A DNA stretch of 51,467 nucleotides from an uncultured Clostridia bacterium (GCA_947631015.1 CANRJS010000012.1:1-51467); one strand, 5' to 3'. Numbered from the stretch's first letter, positions 1 to 8,657 are shown. The notes: generated from the letters alone by a model not told the origin. A program made the numbers and translations.

Positions 1-180
1 GTACAAAGGGGAGAAAACTTTGTTTTCTCCCCTTTGTGTGCTTTTTGGTTACTTTTTGCACAAGCAAAAAGTAACGCGGGGTGCGGGGGCGCAGCCCCCG
101 CAAAGTAGTGGTGAGGCTCAGCCTCACTTAGGGACGCGGGGTCGCCCCGCAGATTCCTGCGGGGTCTGCCCCGCTATACG
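1..180. repeat. Hairpin train at window edge (locus A)
   Basis: This gene-free stretch holds six consecutive inverted repeats: 3-17/23-37 (15 bp, loop CTTTG), 49-59/64-74, 83-90/94-101, 111-117/121-127, 136-141/145-150 and 159-164/169-174. The last two share the same GCGGGG/CCCCGC arms with different loops. Loops are mostly 3-5 nt. It resembles in style the hairpin mosaics near 9.2, 13.9, 20, 31 and 47.3 kb, although I see no clear shared linker with them. Bases 181-238 hold nothing recognisable. It could terminate the converging NIF3-like transcript, since the minus-strand gene ends at 239. Confidence 0.75.
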
Positions 181-238
181 GGTGTGGGCTCTGTCCACTC
201 GGACGTGGGGCTTGCTCCTGCGATTTCCCGCGAAAATT

Positions 239-1081
239 TTAGACTATTCCGCTGATGCGGACGATCTCGATGCCCTTCTTCTCCCACGCGTCGAGGATCT
301 GGTTGAAGCCGAGCGAGTCGCTCGCCATGTGTCCCGCGACGATGAAGTTGCACTTGTTGAGCTTGCGGAGCCCCTCGAGAACGTCGGGGGTGGCGTGCAT
401 CGTGACAAACGTCCCGACGCCGGCGTTGGTCTCGGCTATGTACTCGTCAAGCGACGGAGCACCGACGCCGTACATCTCGACGTATATCTTACCTGCGGGG
501 CTGTCCTTCGTGCCGACCCAGACCTCGGGCTGCTGACCCTCGAGAGCTTCCTTGTACTCACGGATGGTCATCAGCTCGTCTATAACGTCGCCGACGGTGC
601 AATCCGGCTTGCGCTCCATGAGCGCGTCCATACGCTTCTGGGTATACCACTCGGCGAGCATGTCCGCCGGGGTGTGGAACGCCACGTCATTGATGTCGAG
701 GAGCTTCGCCGCGTCGTGCATCATCGTGCGGTTGCGGGAATGCATTCCCTGCGAGCGCTTGACGTCGTTCGCGTGGGCGAGCTTGTACGCCTCGTTTGCC
801 GGAACGCCGCACTCCATCAGCTTCTTCATGTGGTCGCGCGCGAACAGGTCGCCGACGTGGCTGTTCAGGATGCCGGCCGGATGGTGCTGCGCCACGCAGT
901 CGAAGCCGAGCTGCTTTGCTATCATCAGCATGGACTCGTTCATGTCGATGCCCGCGAGGATCTTCTTTACCTCTTTGCCGTTGTCGTAGACTATGCCGGA
1001 ATCCTCCGGCATGGAGTCAAGACCGATCATGTCGAGTACCATCTGATACATTTCTTTGACTGTCATGCCCATAGTTTTCAT
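239..1081 (-). CDS. NIF3-like dinuclear-metal protein
   Basis: A 280-residue protein resembling the NIF3/YqfO-DUF34 family, whose members form toroidal hexamers with a di-metal site; their biochemical role is unsettled. The C-terminus has NFIVAGHMASDSLGFNQIL (about residues 244-262), like the C-terminal metal-ligand helix of NIF3 proteins. An internal DCVAQHHPAG (about 60-69) is like the usual D-x-x-HHP ligand segment. The ATG at 1081 follows a CGGAG ribosome site. A good promoter lies upstream on the minus strand (1117-1145). It is transcribed alone, divergently from rsmA. Family assignment is by motif; the exact substrate is unknown. Confidence 0.6.
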   Translation of the reverse strand: MKTMGMTVKEMYQMVLDMIGLDSMPEDSGIVYDNGKEVKKILAGIDMNESMLMIAKQLGFDCVAQHHPAGILNSHVGDLFARDHMKKLMECGVPANEAYKLAHANDVKRSQGMHSRNRTMMHDAAKLLDINDVAFHTPADMLAEWYTQKRMDALMERKPDCTVGDVIDELMTIREYKEALEGQQPEVWVGTKDSPAGKIYVEMYGVGAPSLDEYIAETNAGVGTFVTMHATPDVLEGLRKLNKCNFIVAGHMASDSLGFNQILDAWEKKGIEIVRISGIV

Positions 1082-1116
1082 CTCCGTTAAAAATTTTGCA
1101 AACGTACTGCAAATTT

Positions 1117-1145
1117 ATTATATATCACCTCGGCGGAGATAGCAA
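1117..1145 (-). promoter_or_regulatory. Sigma-A-like promoter of the NIF3-like gene
   Basis: On the minus strand: TTGCTA (1140-1145), 17-nt spacer, TATAAT (1117-1122), about 36 nt before the ATG at 1081. Confidence 0.7.
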
Positions 1146-1320
1146 CCGAGAAGCGAAAATTTTTCAAAAAATCCGCAAAAGCTCCGTATATCCGGCGGTT
1201 CGCGCGATACCGGGAGCGCGCGGGCATACGGCAAGAGTGGAAAAACATACACAAAGCTCCGCAGGACCGGCGGCGCAGCGAAGAATTTCTCCGCAGCCGC
1301 GCTCTGCGCGCGAATTTGCT

Positions 1321-1349
1321 TTGACATTGAGCGGAAACTGTGATATGAT
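1321..1349 (+). promoter_or_regulatory. Consensus sigma-A promoter of rsmA
   Basis: TTGACA at 1321-1326, 17-nt spacer, TATGAT at 1344-1349. Transcription would start near 1356, which rules out ATG codons upstream in the open frame and supports the rsmA start at 1375/1381. Confidence 0.85.
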
Positions 1350-1380
1350 ATGGATAATGGGAGGACTGGGAGGTATGCCG

Positions 1381-2232
1381 ATGGATTTGCGCGAGACCGG
1401 ACGTATACTCGAGCGTCACGGCATACATCTCAAAAAGTCGCTCGGACAGAACTTCCTCGTTGACCCATCGGTTCCCCGGCGCACCGCCGAGGCCGCCGCA
1501 CCCGAACCGGGCTTCGGCGTGCTCGAGATAGGTCCCGGAGCCGGCGCGCTCACCGCGTCGCTTGCGGAGCGGGCGGAGAAGGTCGTCGCAGTTGAGCTCG
1601 ACCCGAGGATGCTCCCGGTACTCTCCGAGGCGCTTGCGGACTTCCGCAACGTCGAGATAGTCGAGGGCGACGCGCTGAAGCTGGACATCGCCGAGACAGT
1701 CCGCTCACGGCTCGGAGGACTGCGCCTCGCCGCCGCCGCGAATCTCCCGTACTACGTCACGACGCCGCTCGTGGAGCGTCTGCTCGAGACACGGCTCTTT
1801 GAGCGGGTGTGCGTGATGGTACAGCGCGAGGTCGCACGGCGAATGGTCGCCGAAGCCGGCAGCGACGACTACGGAGCGTTTTCGGTATACTGCCGGTATT
1901 ACGCGGAGCCGAAAATACTTTTCGGCGTTAGCGCGGGATGCTTTCTCCCACCTCCGAAGGTCGAGAGCGCGGTGGTGCTTTTCGAATGCCGGAGCGCCCC
2001 GCCGGATGGGATAGAGAGCGCCGTGGAGGAGCGGGACTTCTTCCGCCTCACCCGCGCGGCGTTTTCGGAGCGGAGAAAGAAGCTCTCGGGGCTTGCCGCA
2101 AGGGAGTTCGGAGTATCGAAGGAGACCGTCGAGCGCGAGCTCGAGGAGATGGGCCTTCGGCCGGACGTCCGGGGAGAACGCCTCTCGCTTTGGGAGTTCA
2201 TTTCTCTTGAAAAGCGCCTCACGGGACGTTGA
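1381..2232 (+). CDS. rsmA: 16S rRNA dimethyladenosine transferase RsmA/KsgA
   Basis: RsmA dimethylates two adjacent adenines near the 3' end of 16S rRNA (A1518/A1519 in E. coli numbering) using SAM, a late step of 30S assembly. The protein shows LKKSLGQNFLVD near the N-terminus, the SAM-binding LEIGPGAGALT (motif I) and the catalytic NLPYYVTTPL (motif IV). Its 283 residues match the family. The frame is open far upstream, but the promoter at 1321-1349 excludes those starts. ATG 1381 sits 7 nt after GGGAGG (1368-1373); ATG 1375 is the alternative. pckG follows 94 nt downstream. Confidence 0.96.
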   Translation: MDLRETGRILERHGIHLKKSLGQNFLVDPSVPRRTAEAAAPEPGFGVLEIGPGAGALTASLAERAEKVVAVELDPRMLPVLSEALADFRNVEIVEGDALKLDIAETVRSRLGGLRLAAAANLPYYVTTPLVERLLETRLFERVCVMVQREVARRMVAEAGSDDYGAFSVYCRYYAEPKILFGVSAGCFLPPPKVESAVVLFECRSAPPDGIESAVEERDFFRLTRAAFSERRKKLSGLAAREFGVSKETVERELEEMGLRPDVRGERLSLWEFISLEKRLTGR

Positions 2233-2287
2233 GACGCGCAAAACGGATGAAAACGCGAGCTTCGCGTTTCATATAGTTCTTGTTGGA

Positions 2288-2309
2288 AAGTTAAAATTTT
2301 TTAACTTTG
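2288..2309 (+). promoter_or_regulatory. AT-only hairpin abutting the pckG ribosome site
   Basis: Arms AAAGTTAAAA (2288-2297) and TTTTAACTTT (2300-2309) pair perfectly and end directly against the Shine-Dalgarno sequence GGAAAGGAG (2310-2318). It may regulate translation or stabilise the 5' end. No convincing separate promoter for pckG was found in 2233-2287. Confidence 0.45.
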
Positions 2310-2326
2310 GAAAGGAGTAATTCAGT

Positions 2327-4105
2327 ATGTCCGCACTTACCACAAACAAGGCCATACTCAGCTGGCTCGACGAGCAGGTAAAGCTGCTCAAGCCGGATGA
2401 GGTCGTATGGATCGACGGCAGCGAGGAGCAGTACGCCGCCCTTCGCAAGGAGGCCGTCGAGACCGGCGAGATGACTCTCCTCAACCAGGAGAAGCTCCCG
2501 GGCTGCCTGCTCCACCGCACGGCGGAGAACGACGTCGCGCGCGTCGAGAACCGCACCTTTATCTGCACTCCCACCCGCAAGGAAGCCGGCCCGACCAACA
2601 ACTGGGTCGAGCCCGGCGAGATGTACGCCAAGCTGAACGCCCTCTATGACGGCGCGATGAAGGGCCGCACCATGTATGTCATCCCCTACTCGATGAGCGT
2701 CGTCGGCAGCCCGTTCGCGAAGGTCGGCATCGAGGTCACCGACTCCATCTATGTTGTCCTCAACATGGCCATCATGACCCGCGTGGGCAAGGAAGTCCTC
2801 GACGTGTTCGGTGACGATCCGAACTTCATCAAGGGTACCCACGCTAAGAAGGACGTCAACCCCGAGGAGCGCTACATCGTCCAGTTCCCGCAGGACAACA
2901 CCATCTGCTCCGTCAACTCCGCTTACGGCGGAAACGTCCTGCTCGGCAAGAAGTGCTTCGCGCTCCGCATAGCGAGCTACCTCGGCCGCAACGAGGGCTG
3001 GATGGCCGAGCACATGCTCATCCTCGGCATTGAGAACCCGAACGGCGAGATCCGTTACCTCACCGCGGCCTTCCCGTCCGCGTGCGGCAAGACCAACCTC
3101 GCCATGCTCATCCCGCCCGAGGGATACAAGAAGGCCGGCTACAAGGTCTGGTGCGTCGGCGACGACATCGCGTGGCTCCGCATCGGTCCGGACGGCAGGC
3201 TCTGGGCGGTCAACCCGGAGAACGGCTTCTTCGGTGTCGCGCCCGGAACCAACGAGAAGTCCAACCCGAACGCTCTTGCCTCCACCAAGAAGAACGCCAT
3301 CTTCACCAACGTCGCGCTCAACCTCGACGACAACACCGTGTGGTGGGAGGGTCTCGACAAGAATCCGCCCGAGCACGCCATCGACTGGAAGGGCAACCCG
3401 TGGAACGGCAAGGAATCCACTGAGAAGGGCGCTCATCCGAACAGCCGCTTCACCGCGCCGGCCATCAACTGCCCGTGCATCTCGCCCGAGTTCAACAACC
3501 CGCAGGGCGTGCCGATCAGCGCTATCGTGTTCGGCGGCCGCCGCGCCAAGACCGCTCCGCTGGTTTACCAGAGCTTTGACTGGAACCACGGCGTGTTCGT
3601 CGGCTCGATAATGGCCTCCGAGACCACCGCCGCCGCTGCCGGCGCCGTAGGCGTTGTCCGCCGCGATCCGATGGCCATGCTGCCGTTCTGCGGCTACAAC
3701 ATGGGCGACTACTTCGGCCACTGGATAGAGATGGGCAAGAAGATCCCGAACAAGCCGAAGATATTCAACGTCAACTGGTTCCGCACCGACGAGAACGGCC
3801 ACTTCATCTGGCCGGGCTTCGGCGACAACCTCCGCGTCCTCGAATGGATAATGAAGCGCGCCTTTGACGAGGTCGACGCTGTCGAGACCGAGATCGGCTA
3901 CATGCCGAAGCCGGAGGACATCAACATCGAGGGCCTCAGCGACGTCACGCTCGACACCATGAAGAGCCTGCTGTCGGTCGACAAGGAGCTCTGGAAGGAA
4001 GACGTCAAGAACATCAAGGAGTTCTACGCCAAGTTCGACGAGTTCGACACTCTGCCGCAGGAGCTCAAGGACGAGCTCGCAGCGCTCGAGAAGCGCCTCG
4101 GCTAA
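2327..4105 (+). CDS. pckG: Phosphoenolpyruvate carboxykinase (GTP)
   Basis: Interconverts oxaloacetate + GTP and PEP + CO2 + GDP. In fermenting anaerobes it commonly runs in the carboxylating direction. The 592-residue length fits the GTP-dependent class rather than the shorter ATP class. The P-loop/kinase-1 motif FPSACGKTNLAML starts near residue 249, with the reactive Cys of GTP-PEPCK at about 253. The N-terminal TPTRKEAGPTNNW and PYSMSVVGSPFAKVG segments are also typical. A strong GGAAAGGAG precedes the ATG. The gene ends in a clear rho-independent terminator. Codon use is highly biased to C/G third positions, as expected of a highly expressed gene. Confidence 0.97.
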   Translation: MSALTTNKAILSWLDEQVKLLKPDEVVWIDGSEEQYAALRKEAVETGEMTLLNQEKLPGCLLHRTAENDVARVENRTFICTPTRKEAGPTNNWVEPGEMYAKLNALYDGAMKGRTMYVIPYSMSVVGSPFAKVGIEVTDSIYVVLNMAIMTRVGKEVLDVFGDDPNFIKGTHAKKDVNPEERYIVQFPQDNTICSVNSAYGGNVLLGKKCFALRIASYLGRNEGWMAEHMLILGIENPNGEIRYLTAAFPSACGKTNLAMLIPPEGYKKAGYKVWCVGDDIAWLRIGPDGRLWAVNPENGFFGVAPGTNEKSNPNALASTKKNAIFTNVALNLDDNTVWWEGLDKNPPEHAIDWKGNPWNGKESTEKGAHPNSRFTAPAINCPCISPEFNNPQGVPISAIVFGGRRAKTAPLVYQSFDWNHGVFVGSIMASETTAAAAGAVGVVRRDPMAMLPFCGYNMGDYFGHWIEMGKKIPNKPKIFNVNWFRTDENGHFIWPGFGDNLRVLEWIMKRAFDEVDAVETEIGYMPKPEDINIEGLSDVTLDTMKSLLSVDKELWKEDVKNIKEFYAKFDEFDTLPQELKDELAALEKRLG

Positions 4106-4121
4106 AAAATCGCAAAGCGAA

Positions 4122-4150
4122 GGGAGAGGGCAAAGCCCTCTCCCTTTTTT
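4122..4150 (+). terminator. Rho-independent terminator after pckG
   Basis: 10-bp stem GGGAGAGGGC/GCCCTCTCCC (4122-4131/4135-4144), loop AAA, then six T. A second short hairpin (GCGGGC-TTC-GCCCGC) follows at about 4151-4165. Confidence 0.9.
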
Positions 4151-4168
4151 GCGGGCTTCGCCCGCAAA

Positions 4169-5854
4169 TCATATCATCGCTTTGTCCGCCGCCCGTCCGA
4201 GTCCCCAGACGCCTGCGGCGCTTCCCGCGGCTGCCGTGAGCACCGCCGCGAGGACGCCCGGGAGCATTCCCCAGAACACCGCCGCAAGCGCGCCGGCGCC
4301 TCCCACGAGCACCCCGATGAGCAGATTGAGAAGCATCCCGAAAAATCCGTTCGCGTTCTGCTTCACGGCCTCCGCCTCGTTCTGCCAGACGAGCTTCGGG
4401 CGGACGGCGTCGACAAGCATTCCGAGCGCCGCCGTACCTATACCGGCGACCGAAGCGGCAAACGCCGCCGCGAGCATCGTCACCCAGTACGCGGGAAGCA
4501 GCACCGTAAGCACCGCCGCCGTCAGCAGAACGGTCACCGCGTTTGCCGCCGCCGAGACAATGAGCTTGCCATAGCAAAGCGTGCTCATCCTGAGCGGCAT
4601 CGCCTTCAGCCGCTCCAGTCCCTCTCCCTCGCGGCTTATCGCGGTCGAGGCCGCGATGTTTGCAAACGTCGCAAAGAGCATTATCCCGAGCGCGCCCGCA
4701 AAGACGTACCGCGCCGGAACATCGCCCAGCATCACCGCAAAGAGCCGCATCGCCCCGACGCCCGCAAGTTCCGGCCCGAGATTCTCCCCCGCGCTCGCCT
4801 TTGTCATGAACGGTATAAGCAGTATCATGAGCGGGAATATCACGGCGCCGAGCAGACAGTTCATCGCGTATGTGGGAGAGCGGAACAGACCGTACCTCTC
4901 GCGCCGCATACAGGCGAGCACCGGGTTCTTCGCCGTCATGCTGTTCGCGCTCAGGCGGGCCTTCCTGCCGCCGCGCTTTGCGGTCTCGCGCGAGGCGAAA
5001 ACGCTCCTCGAGTAGGTTCTCGAGCCTACAATACCGGTGAGCGCGAGCGCCGCCGTGCAAATCGCGAGGTAGAGCAGACCGTGCAGAAGCGCGCTCGCCG
5101 TGCCGCCGTCCGCCGCTATCGCCTCCGCCGCCCACGCGGCGGGCGGGAAGACCCGGCTCGCGCCCGCAAGGACGTCCCCCGCGCCGCTCATGACCGACGT
5201 AATCCCGTCGAGCCCCATGCGCCCCGTCATCTGACCGATAATGTTTCCGCCGAGAGACAGCGTAATACCCAGCAGGAAGCCCATGACGGTCATGAATGTC
5301 TCGCGGTGGCGCATGAACACCGCCGAGCGCATGAGAAGAAGCGCGAGCACCGTCGCGACGGCGAGCGGCAGCGCCGGCAGGAGCAGCAGCACCGCCACGC
5401 CGGCGAGCACCGAAAGCACCCCTCCTCCCGCGATCAGCATATAGCACACGAACGCGGGAAGCGCGATAAAGAGCGATACGGCGAGCTCGCCGAAATACAC
5501 AAACATGAACCGCGCGAAGAACACCGCGCCGCTGCGGAGCGGCAGCGCCGCGAGCAGTTCCGCGTCGTTTGCGCTGAAGAGCGTGCCAATGACCGACGCT
5601 ATGCTGAAAAACAGCGTCATCACCATCGACGCGAGGAACACACCGAACAGTCCGAGCGCAGCCCGCCCGGCGGTGTCAAGGCCGCGGAGCATTTCGAAGC
5701 ATGCGGTGCTCCACATCGCTTCGAGCACCGCAAACGAGAATATCATAAGGACCGTTACCGCAATACGTCCCCCGCCGCTTTTCGCCTTGGCCCCGAACAT
5801 CGTGCGGAGGCGCTGGCGCAGCAGCACCGAGAAAACTATCCTAAAGTCACGCAT
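4169..5854 (-). CDS. ABC exporter permease subunit
   Basis: A 561-residue, very hydrophobic protein with about ten or more predicted membrane segments and the N-terminal RIVFSVLLRQRLRTMFG typical of large ABC-2-type or 'putative ABC exporter' permeases. It lacks any ATPase motif. It is encoded directly after, and overlapping by 8 bp, the ATPase gene (5847-6575), so the two are surely translationally coupled and form one transporter. No substrate can be read from the sequence; Ecs-type or antibiotic/lipid export are possibilities. Confidence 0.8.
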   Translation of the reverse strand: MRDFRIVFSVLLRQRLRTMFGAKAKSGGGRIAVTVLMIFSFAVLEAMWSTACFEMLRGLDTAGRAALGLFGVFLASMVMTLFFSIASVIGTLFSANDAELLAALPLRSGAVFFARFMFVYFGELAVSLFIALPAFVCYMLIAGGGVLSVLAGVAVLLLLPALPLAVATVLALLLMRSAVFMRHRETFMTVMGFLLGITLSLGGNIIGQMTGRMGLDGITSVMSGAGDVLAGASRVFPPAAWAAEAIAADGGTASALLHGLLYLAICTAALALTGIVGSRTYSRSVFASRETAKRGGRKARLSANSMTAKNPVLACMRRERYGLFRSPTYAMNCLLGAVIFPLMILLIPFMTKASAGENLGPELAGVGAMRLFAVMLGDVPARYVFAGALGIMLFATFANIAASTAISREGEGLERLKAMPLRMSTLCYGKLIVSAAANAVTVLLTAAVLTVLLPAYWVTMLAAAFAASVAGIGTAALGMLVDAVRPKLVWQNEAEAVKQNANGFFGMLLNLLIGVLVGGAGALAAVFWGMLPGVLAAVLTAAAGSAAGVWGLGRAADKAMI

Positions 5855-6575
5855 AGTCGTCCTCCGTGAGCTCGAGGAACAGACTCTCGAGGCTCTCGTC
5901 CTTGCCGCCGCGCAGCTCCTCGAGCGTCCCCACCGCGACGAGCGATCCGTTCCTTATTATGCCTATCCTGTCGCAGAGCTTCTCTGCGACCTCGAGGACG
6001 TGCGTCGAGAAGAACACGGTGTTCCCCGCGGCGGTGTGCGCCCGCATCTCGTCCTTCAAAAGCGCGGAGGATTTGGGGTCGAGGCCGGTCATCGGCTCGT
6101 CGAGAACCCACAGCGGCGGCGCGGGCAGCAGAGCCGCCGCTATGAGAAGCTTCTGTTTCATGCCGTGCGAATAGGTGTTTATCCTCTCCCCCGCCGCGTC
6201 CGCTATCTCGAACATCTCGAGATACTTCGCGGCGCGCTCGCGCCGCTCCTTTGTCGGAACGCCGTAGACGTCCGCCACGAAATCCATGTACTCCTGCCCC
6301 GTGAGGCGGTCGTAGGTGTCATGCACGTCCGGGACGTAGCAGAAGTTCCGCTTTGCGGCGATGGGGTCCTTTGCCATGTCCGCGCCGCCTATCTCTATCC
6401 GCCCCTCGTCCGGGCGGAGTATCCCGCAGAGCATCTTTATCGTCGTCGTCTTGCCCGCGCCGTTCGGCCCGATGAAGCCGAATATCTCTCCCCTGCGGAC
6501 GTGCAGGTCAAGAGACTTCACCGCCGGCACGGCGCTCTTTGCGTAGGTTTTTGTTATCCCTTCCAACCGAAGCAT
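5847..6575 (-). CDS. ABC transporter ATPase subunit
   Basis: A 242-residue nucleotide-binding subunit. Walker A is GPNGAGKTTTIKML, the Walker B region is LWVLDEPMTGLD, and the switch histidine is in VFFSTHVLEVAEKLC. The signature loop is INTYSHGMKQKLLIAAALL, with SHGMKQ instead of LSGGQ, as in drug/ABC-2-type export ATPases. The ATG at 6575 follows a GGGGAGG ribosome site. It is the first gene of a two-gene minus-strand operon with the permease at 4169-5854, read from the promoter at 6624-6652. Confidence 0.93.
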   Translation of the reverse strand: MLRLEGITKTYAKSAVPAVKSLDLHVRRGEIFGFIGPNGAGKTTTIKMLCGILRPDEGRIEIGGADMAKDPIAAKRNFCYVPDVHDTYDRLTGQEYMDFVADVYGVPTKERRERAAKYLEMFEIADAAGERINTYSHGMKQKLLIAAALLPAPPLWVLDEPMTGLDPKSSALLKDEMRAHTAAGNTVFFSTHVLEVAEKLCDRIGIIRNGSLVAVGTLEELRGGKDESLESLFLELTEDDYA

Positions 6576-6602
6576 CTTGTTTTCCTCCCCGGCAAAAATG
6601 TC

Positions 6603-6652
6603 GCGCCTCTTCGGCGCAACTATATATTACCCCTGTTGTGAGTAAATGTCAA
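6603..6652 (-). promoter_or_regulatory. Promoter and leader hairpin of the ABC exporter operon
   Basis: Minus strand: TTGACA (6647-6652), 17-nt spacer, TAATAT (6624-6629). The short leader contains a GCGCC/GGCGC hairpin around 6603-6617, just before the ribosome site of the ATPase gene. Confidence 0.8.
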
Positions 6653-6670
6653 TCCCCTTTTTGAAAAATT

Positions 6671-7387
6671 TTATCGCTCTCTCGGACGAATGCTCGCCTC
6701 GCCCGCGCGGAGGCGCTCGGTGCGTCCGTCCTCATACTCCACCTCGAGCGAGTAGTCCCGCGCGAGGCGCAGCGCGCGGGCGGGTACGCCCGCGTCCTGC
6801 GGCAGGCGCTTCACGAGTATGTCCTTTCCCGGCGTGACGCAGCACCTTTTGTACTCCGAAAACACCGTATTTTCGTCTGAAACGAGCGTTTCCAGCTCGC
6901 AGAGGAACATTTCCGCCGTCTCCTCGGGAGAGGCGGCGCGGCCGCCCTCAAGCGTGACGCTCGTGCAGACGTCCCGCAGCTCCGCCGGGAAGTCCTCCTC
7001 CCGCTGGCAGAGGTCTATGCCGATGCCGAGTATGGCGCGCCTATCGCGCAGCTCGACAAGTATCCCGCAGAGCTTACGCCATCCGTCCGGCCGCTCCGCG
7101 ATAATATCATTTACCCACTTTATTCCGCATTCCGCGCCGAGCGCGGCGACGACGCGCCGCGCGGCGACCGCCGCCGCCGGCGTGAGCCACGCGAGGCTCC
7201 CGTCCGCCGGCAGAACGACCGAGAGGTACATACCGAGCCCCTCCGGCGACTCGAAGCTTCGCCCTAGACGCCCCTTGCCCGCCGTCTGGCGGCGCGCGAG
7301 CACCGCGCTCCACTCGGGCAGCGGCGTGCGCTTGAGGTATTCGTTGGTGGAGTCCACCTCGTCAAGAATGTATATGGAATGTCTCAT
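6671..7387 (-). CDS. birA: Biotin--[acetyl-CoA carboxylase] ligase (monofunctional)
   Basis: Makes biotinyl-5'-AMP and transfers biotin to the acceptor lysine of carboxylase or decarboxylase carrier proteins. The 238-residue protein begins directly with the catalytic domain (DEVDSTNEYLK). It carries the biotin-binding QTAGKGRLGRSFESPEGLGM and KWVNDIIAE segments, followed by a small C-terminal domain. There is no N-terminal winged helix, so this is the short enzyme that is not itself a repressor. ATG 7387 was chosen because it opens the conserved domain; upstream in-frame sequence lies inside the neighbouring gene. It overlaps that gene (7362-8657) by 26 bp, implying co-translation. Confidence 0.93.
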   Translation of the reverse strand: MRHSIYILDEVDSTNEYLKRTPLPEWSAVLARRQTAGKGRLGRSFESPEGLGMYLSVVLPADGSLAWLTPAAAVAARRVVAALGAECGIKWVNDIIAERPDGWRKLCGILVELRDRRAILGIGIDLCQREEDFPAELRDVCTSVTLEGGRAASPEETAEMFLCELETLVSDENTVFSEYKRCCVTPGKDILVKRLPQDAGVPARALRLARDYSLEVEYEDGRTERLRAGEASIRPRER

Positions 7388-8657
7388 CGTCCCAGTCCTC
7401 CCCATGCTGCTTGCGGTATATCCTCTCCCGCTCGAGGTCGCGGTACTCGACCTCGAACGGCTCCGAGCCGTCGTCCGTCTGTATGAGCAGCCGCTCCGAG
7501 CCGCCGCGCCGGAGCTCCGCTGCATCCTCCGGCGAGACCGGAAGCTGCCCCGTCGCACGCAGCCACGCATCGCGCGGCGCGGGCGGGTCGAGCGGCGGGT
7601 AGCCGGACGTCTCGCTCCCGGCGGAGGACGCCTCTGTGCCGCGCTCGAACTCGAGCTCCCACGCGCCAAGCTCGCGGAGTATCGCCTCCGGCTCGTCCTC
7701 CGTGCCGGCGGGCACTTTCATGTATATCTTCCCGGACGGGAAGCACAGAACGCCGACGCGGCGTCCCGTCGCGCGCAGAACGGCGTCCGCGAACGCCCCC
7801 AGCGTCATGCCCGCCTTCGGCGCGGCGAGGCCGTATGGCATCCTGCCGCCTATGACGTCAAAGCCCATGTCCCGGAAGCTCGTCTCGAATCGGACGCGCC
7901 ACCGGAGCGCCGCCCGGCGGCGGAAATCGAAGCCTTCCGTGTCGCCGAGCTCCGCCGCCGCCACCGCATACTCCCGCGCGGACGGCAGTTCCACGCCGAG
8001 CGTCCTCCGCGCCGCCTCTATTCGCTCCGCATACTCCCGCGAGCATATAACGAACGCCATGTCGAACCCGCAGAGCGAGTAGGCAAAGCGCAGGCTGCGC
8101 AGAGAGATAAGATTTTTGTGCTTTTCCATGAGCGGCACGGCGCTGAGCTCGGTGAAGTCGGCAAACGCCTCGTCTATAAGGAACGGCTCGTCCCACCGGG
8201 TCTCGGCAAGCTCGTCTGTCTCCCTTACCGTCAGCTCCTGCCCGAAATCGTTCGGCGAGCTTACGATAAGCGGCAGAGCCGCGAGGTCGGCCGCCGCCGC
8301 ACAGTCGGCGGCGGCGCCGTGTCTGCCGCGCGGAGCCGGCTCGACCGGTCGAGCGCCGTACTTCTCCGCAAGCCGGCGGAATATGCCGCGCGACGGCGCG
8401 GGCAGGACAAATTCCCTGTCCCCGAACAGCGCACGGAACAGGCACTCCGCCGCGTCCTCCGCGTCCCGGAAGGCCGCGACGGACAGATCGTCCGGGACAC
8501 CGCGCGTCTCGCGGAACAGCCGAACGGCGAGCGTCGCCGCGTCCTCCGTGCGGGGGAGATCCTCCTCCCGCGCGAAGGCCGCTTCGAGCGCCCTAACATT
8601 CGGGCAATATGCCGCCCTGCCGATATCCGTCCGCAGGTCTCTCTCGGAAAACGTCAT
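7362..8657 (-). CDS. Aminotransferase-like (HisC/CobD fold) protein lacking the PLP lysine
   Basis: A 431-residue protein whose middle part aligns by eye with fold-type I aminotransferases of the HisC/CobD type. SSPNDFGQELT (about 133-143) corresponds to the NPNNPTG loop, and FLIDEAFADF (159-168) to the DEAY motif. In the block NLISLRSLRFAYSLCGFDMAF the residue matching the Schiff-base lysine of R-T-L-S-K-A-F is Phe (about 191), and the following phosphate-binding Arg is Asp. It is therefore unlikely to be a normal PLP enzyme. The C-terminal ~90 residues are an acidic extension outside the family. ATG 8657 has an AAGGAGGA site 5 nt upstream. It is the first gene of an operon with birA. Confidence 0.6.
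   Translation of the reverse strand: MTFSERDLRTDIGRAAYCPNVRALEAAFAREEDLPRTEDAATLAVRLFRETRGVPDDLSVAAFRDAEDAAECLFRALFGDREFVLPAPSRGIFRRLAEKYGARPVEPAPRGRHGAAADCAAAADLAALPLIVSSPNDFGQELTVRETDELAETRWDEPFLIDEAFADFTELSAVPLMEKHKNLISLRSLRFAYSLCGFDMAFVICSREYAERIEAARRTLGVELPSAREYAVAAAELGDTEGFDFRRRAALRWRVRFETSFRDMGFDVIGGRMPYGLAAPKAGMTLGAFADAVLRATGRRVGVLCFPSGKIYMKVPAGTEDEPEAILRELGAWELEFERGTEASSAGSETSGYPPLDPPAPRDAWLRATGQLPVSPEDAAELRRGGSERLLIQTDDGSEPFEVEYRDLERERIYRKQHGEDWDDETFHIHS

Noticed and set aside
20-1090. Long plus-strand open frame of 356 codons opposite the NIF3-like gene
   Set aside because: It is a shadow of the minus-strand gene in GC-rich DNA; its protein is low-complexity, crosses the hairpin train and matches no family.
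2291-3802. 503-codon minus-strand frame opposite pckG
   Set aside because: Antisense shadow caused by the strong third-position GC bias of pckG; no ribosome site or recognisable protein.
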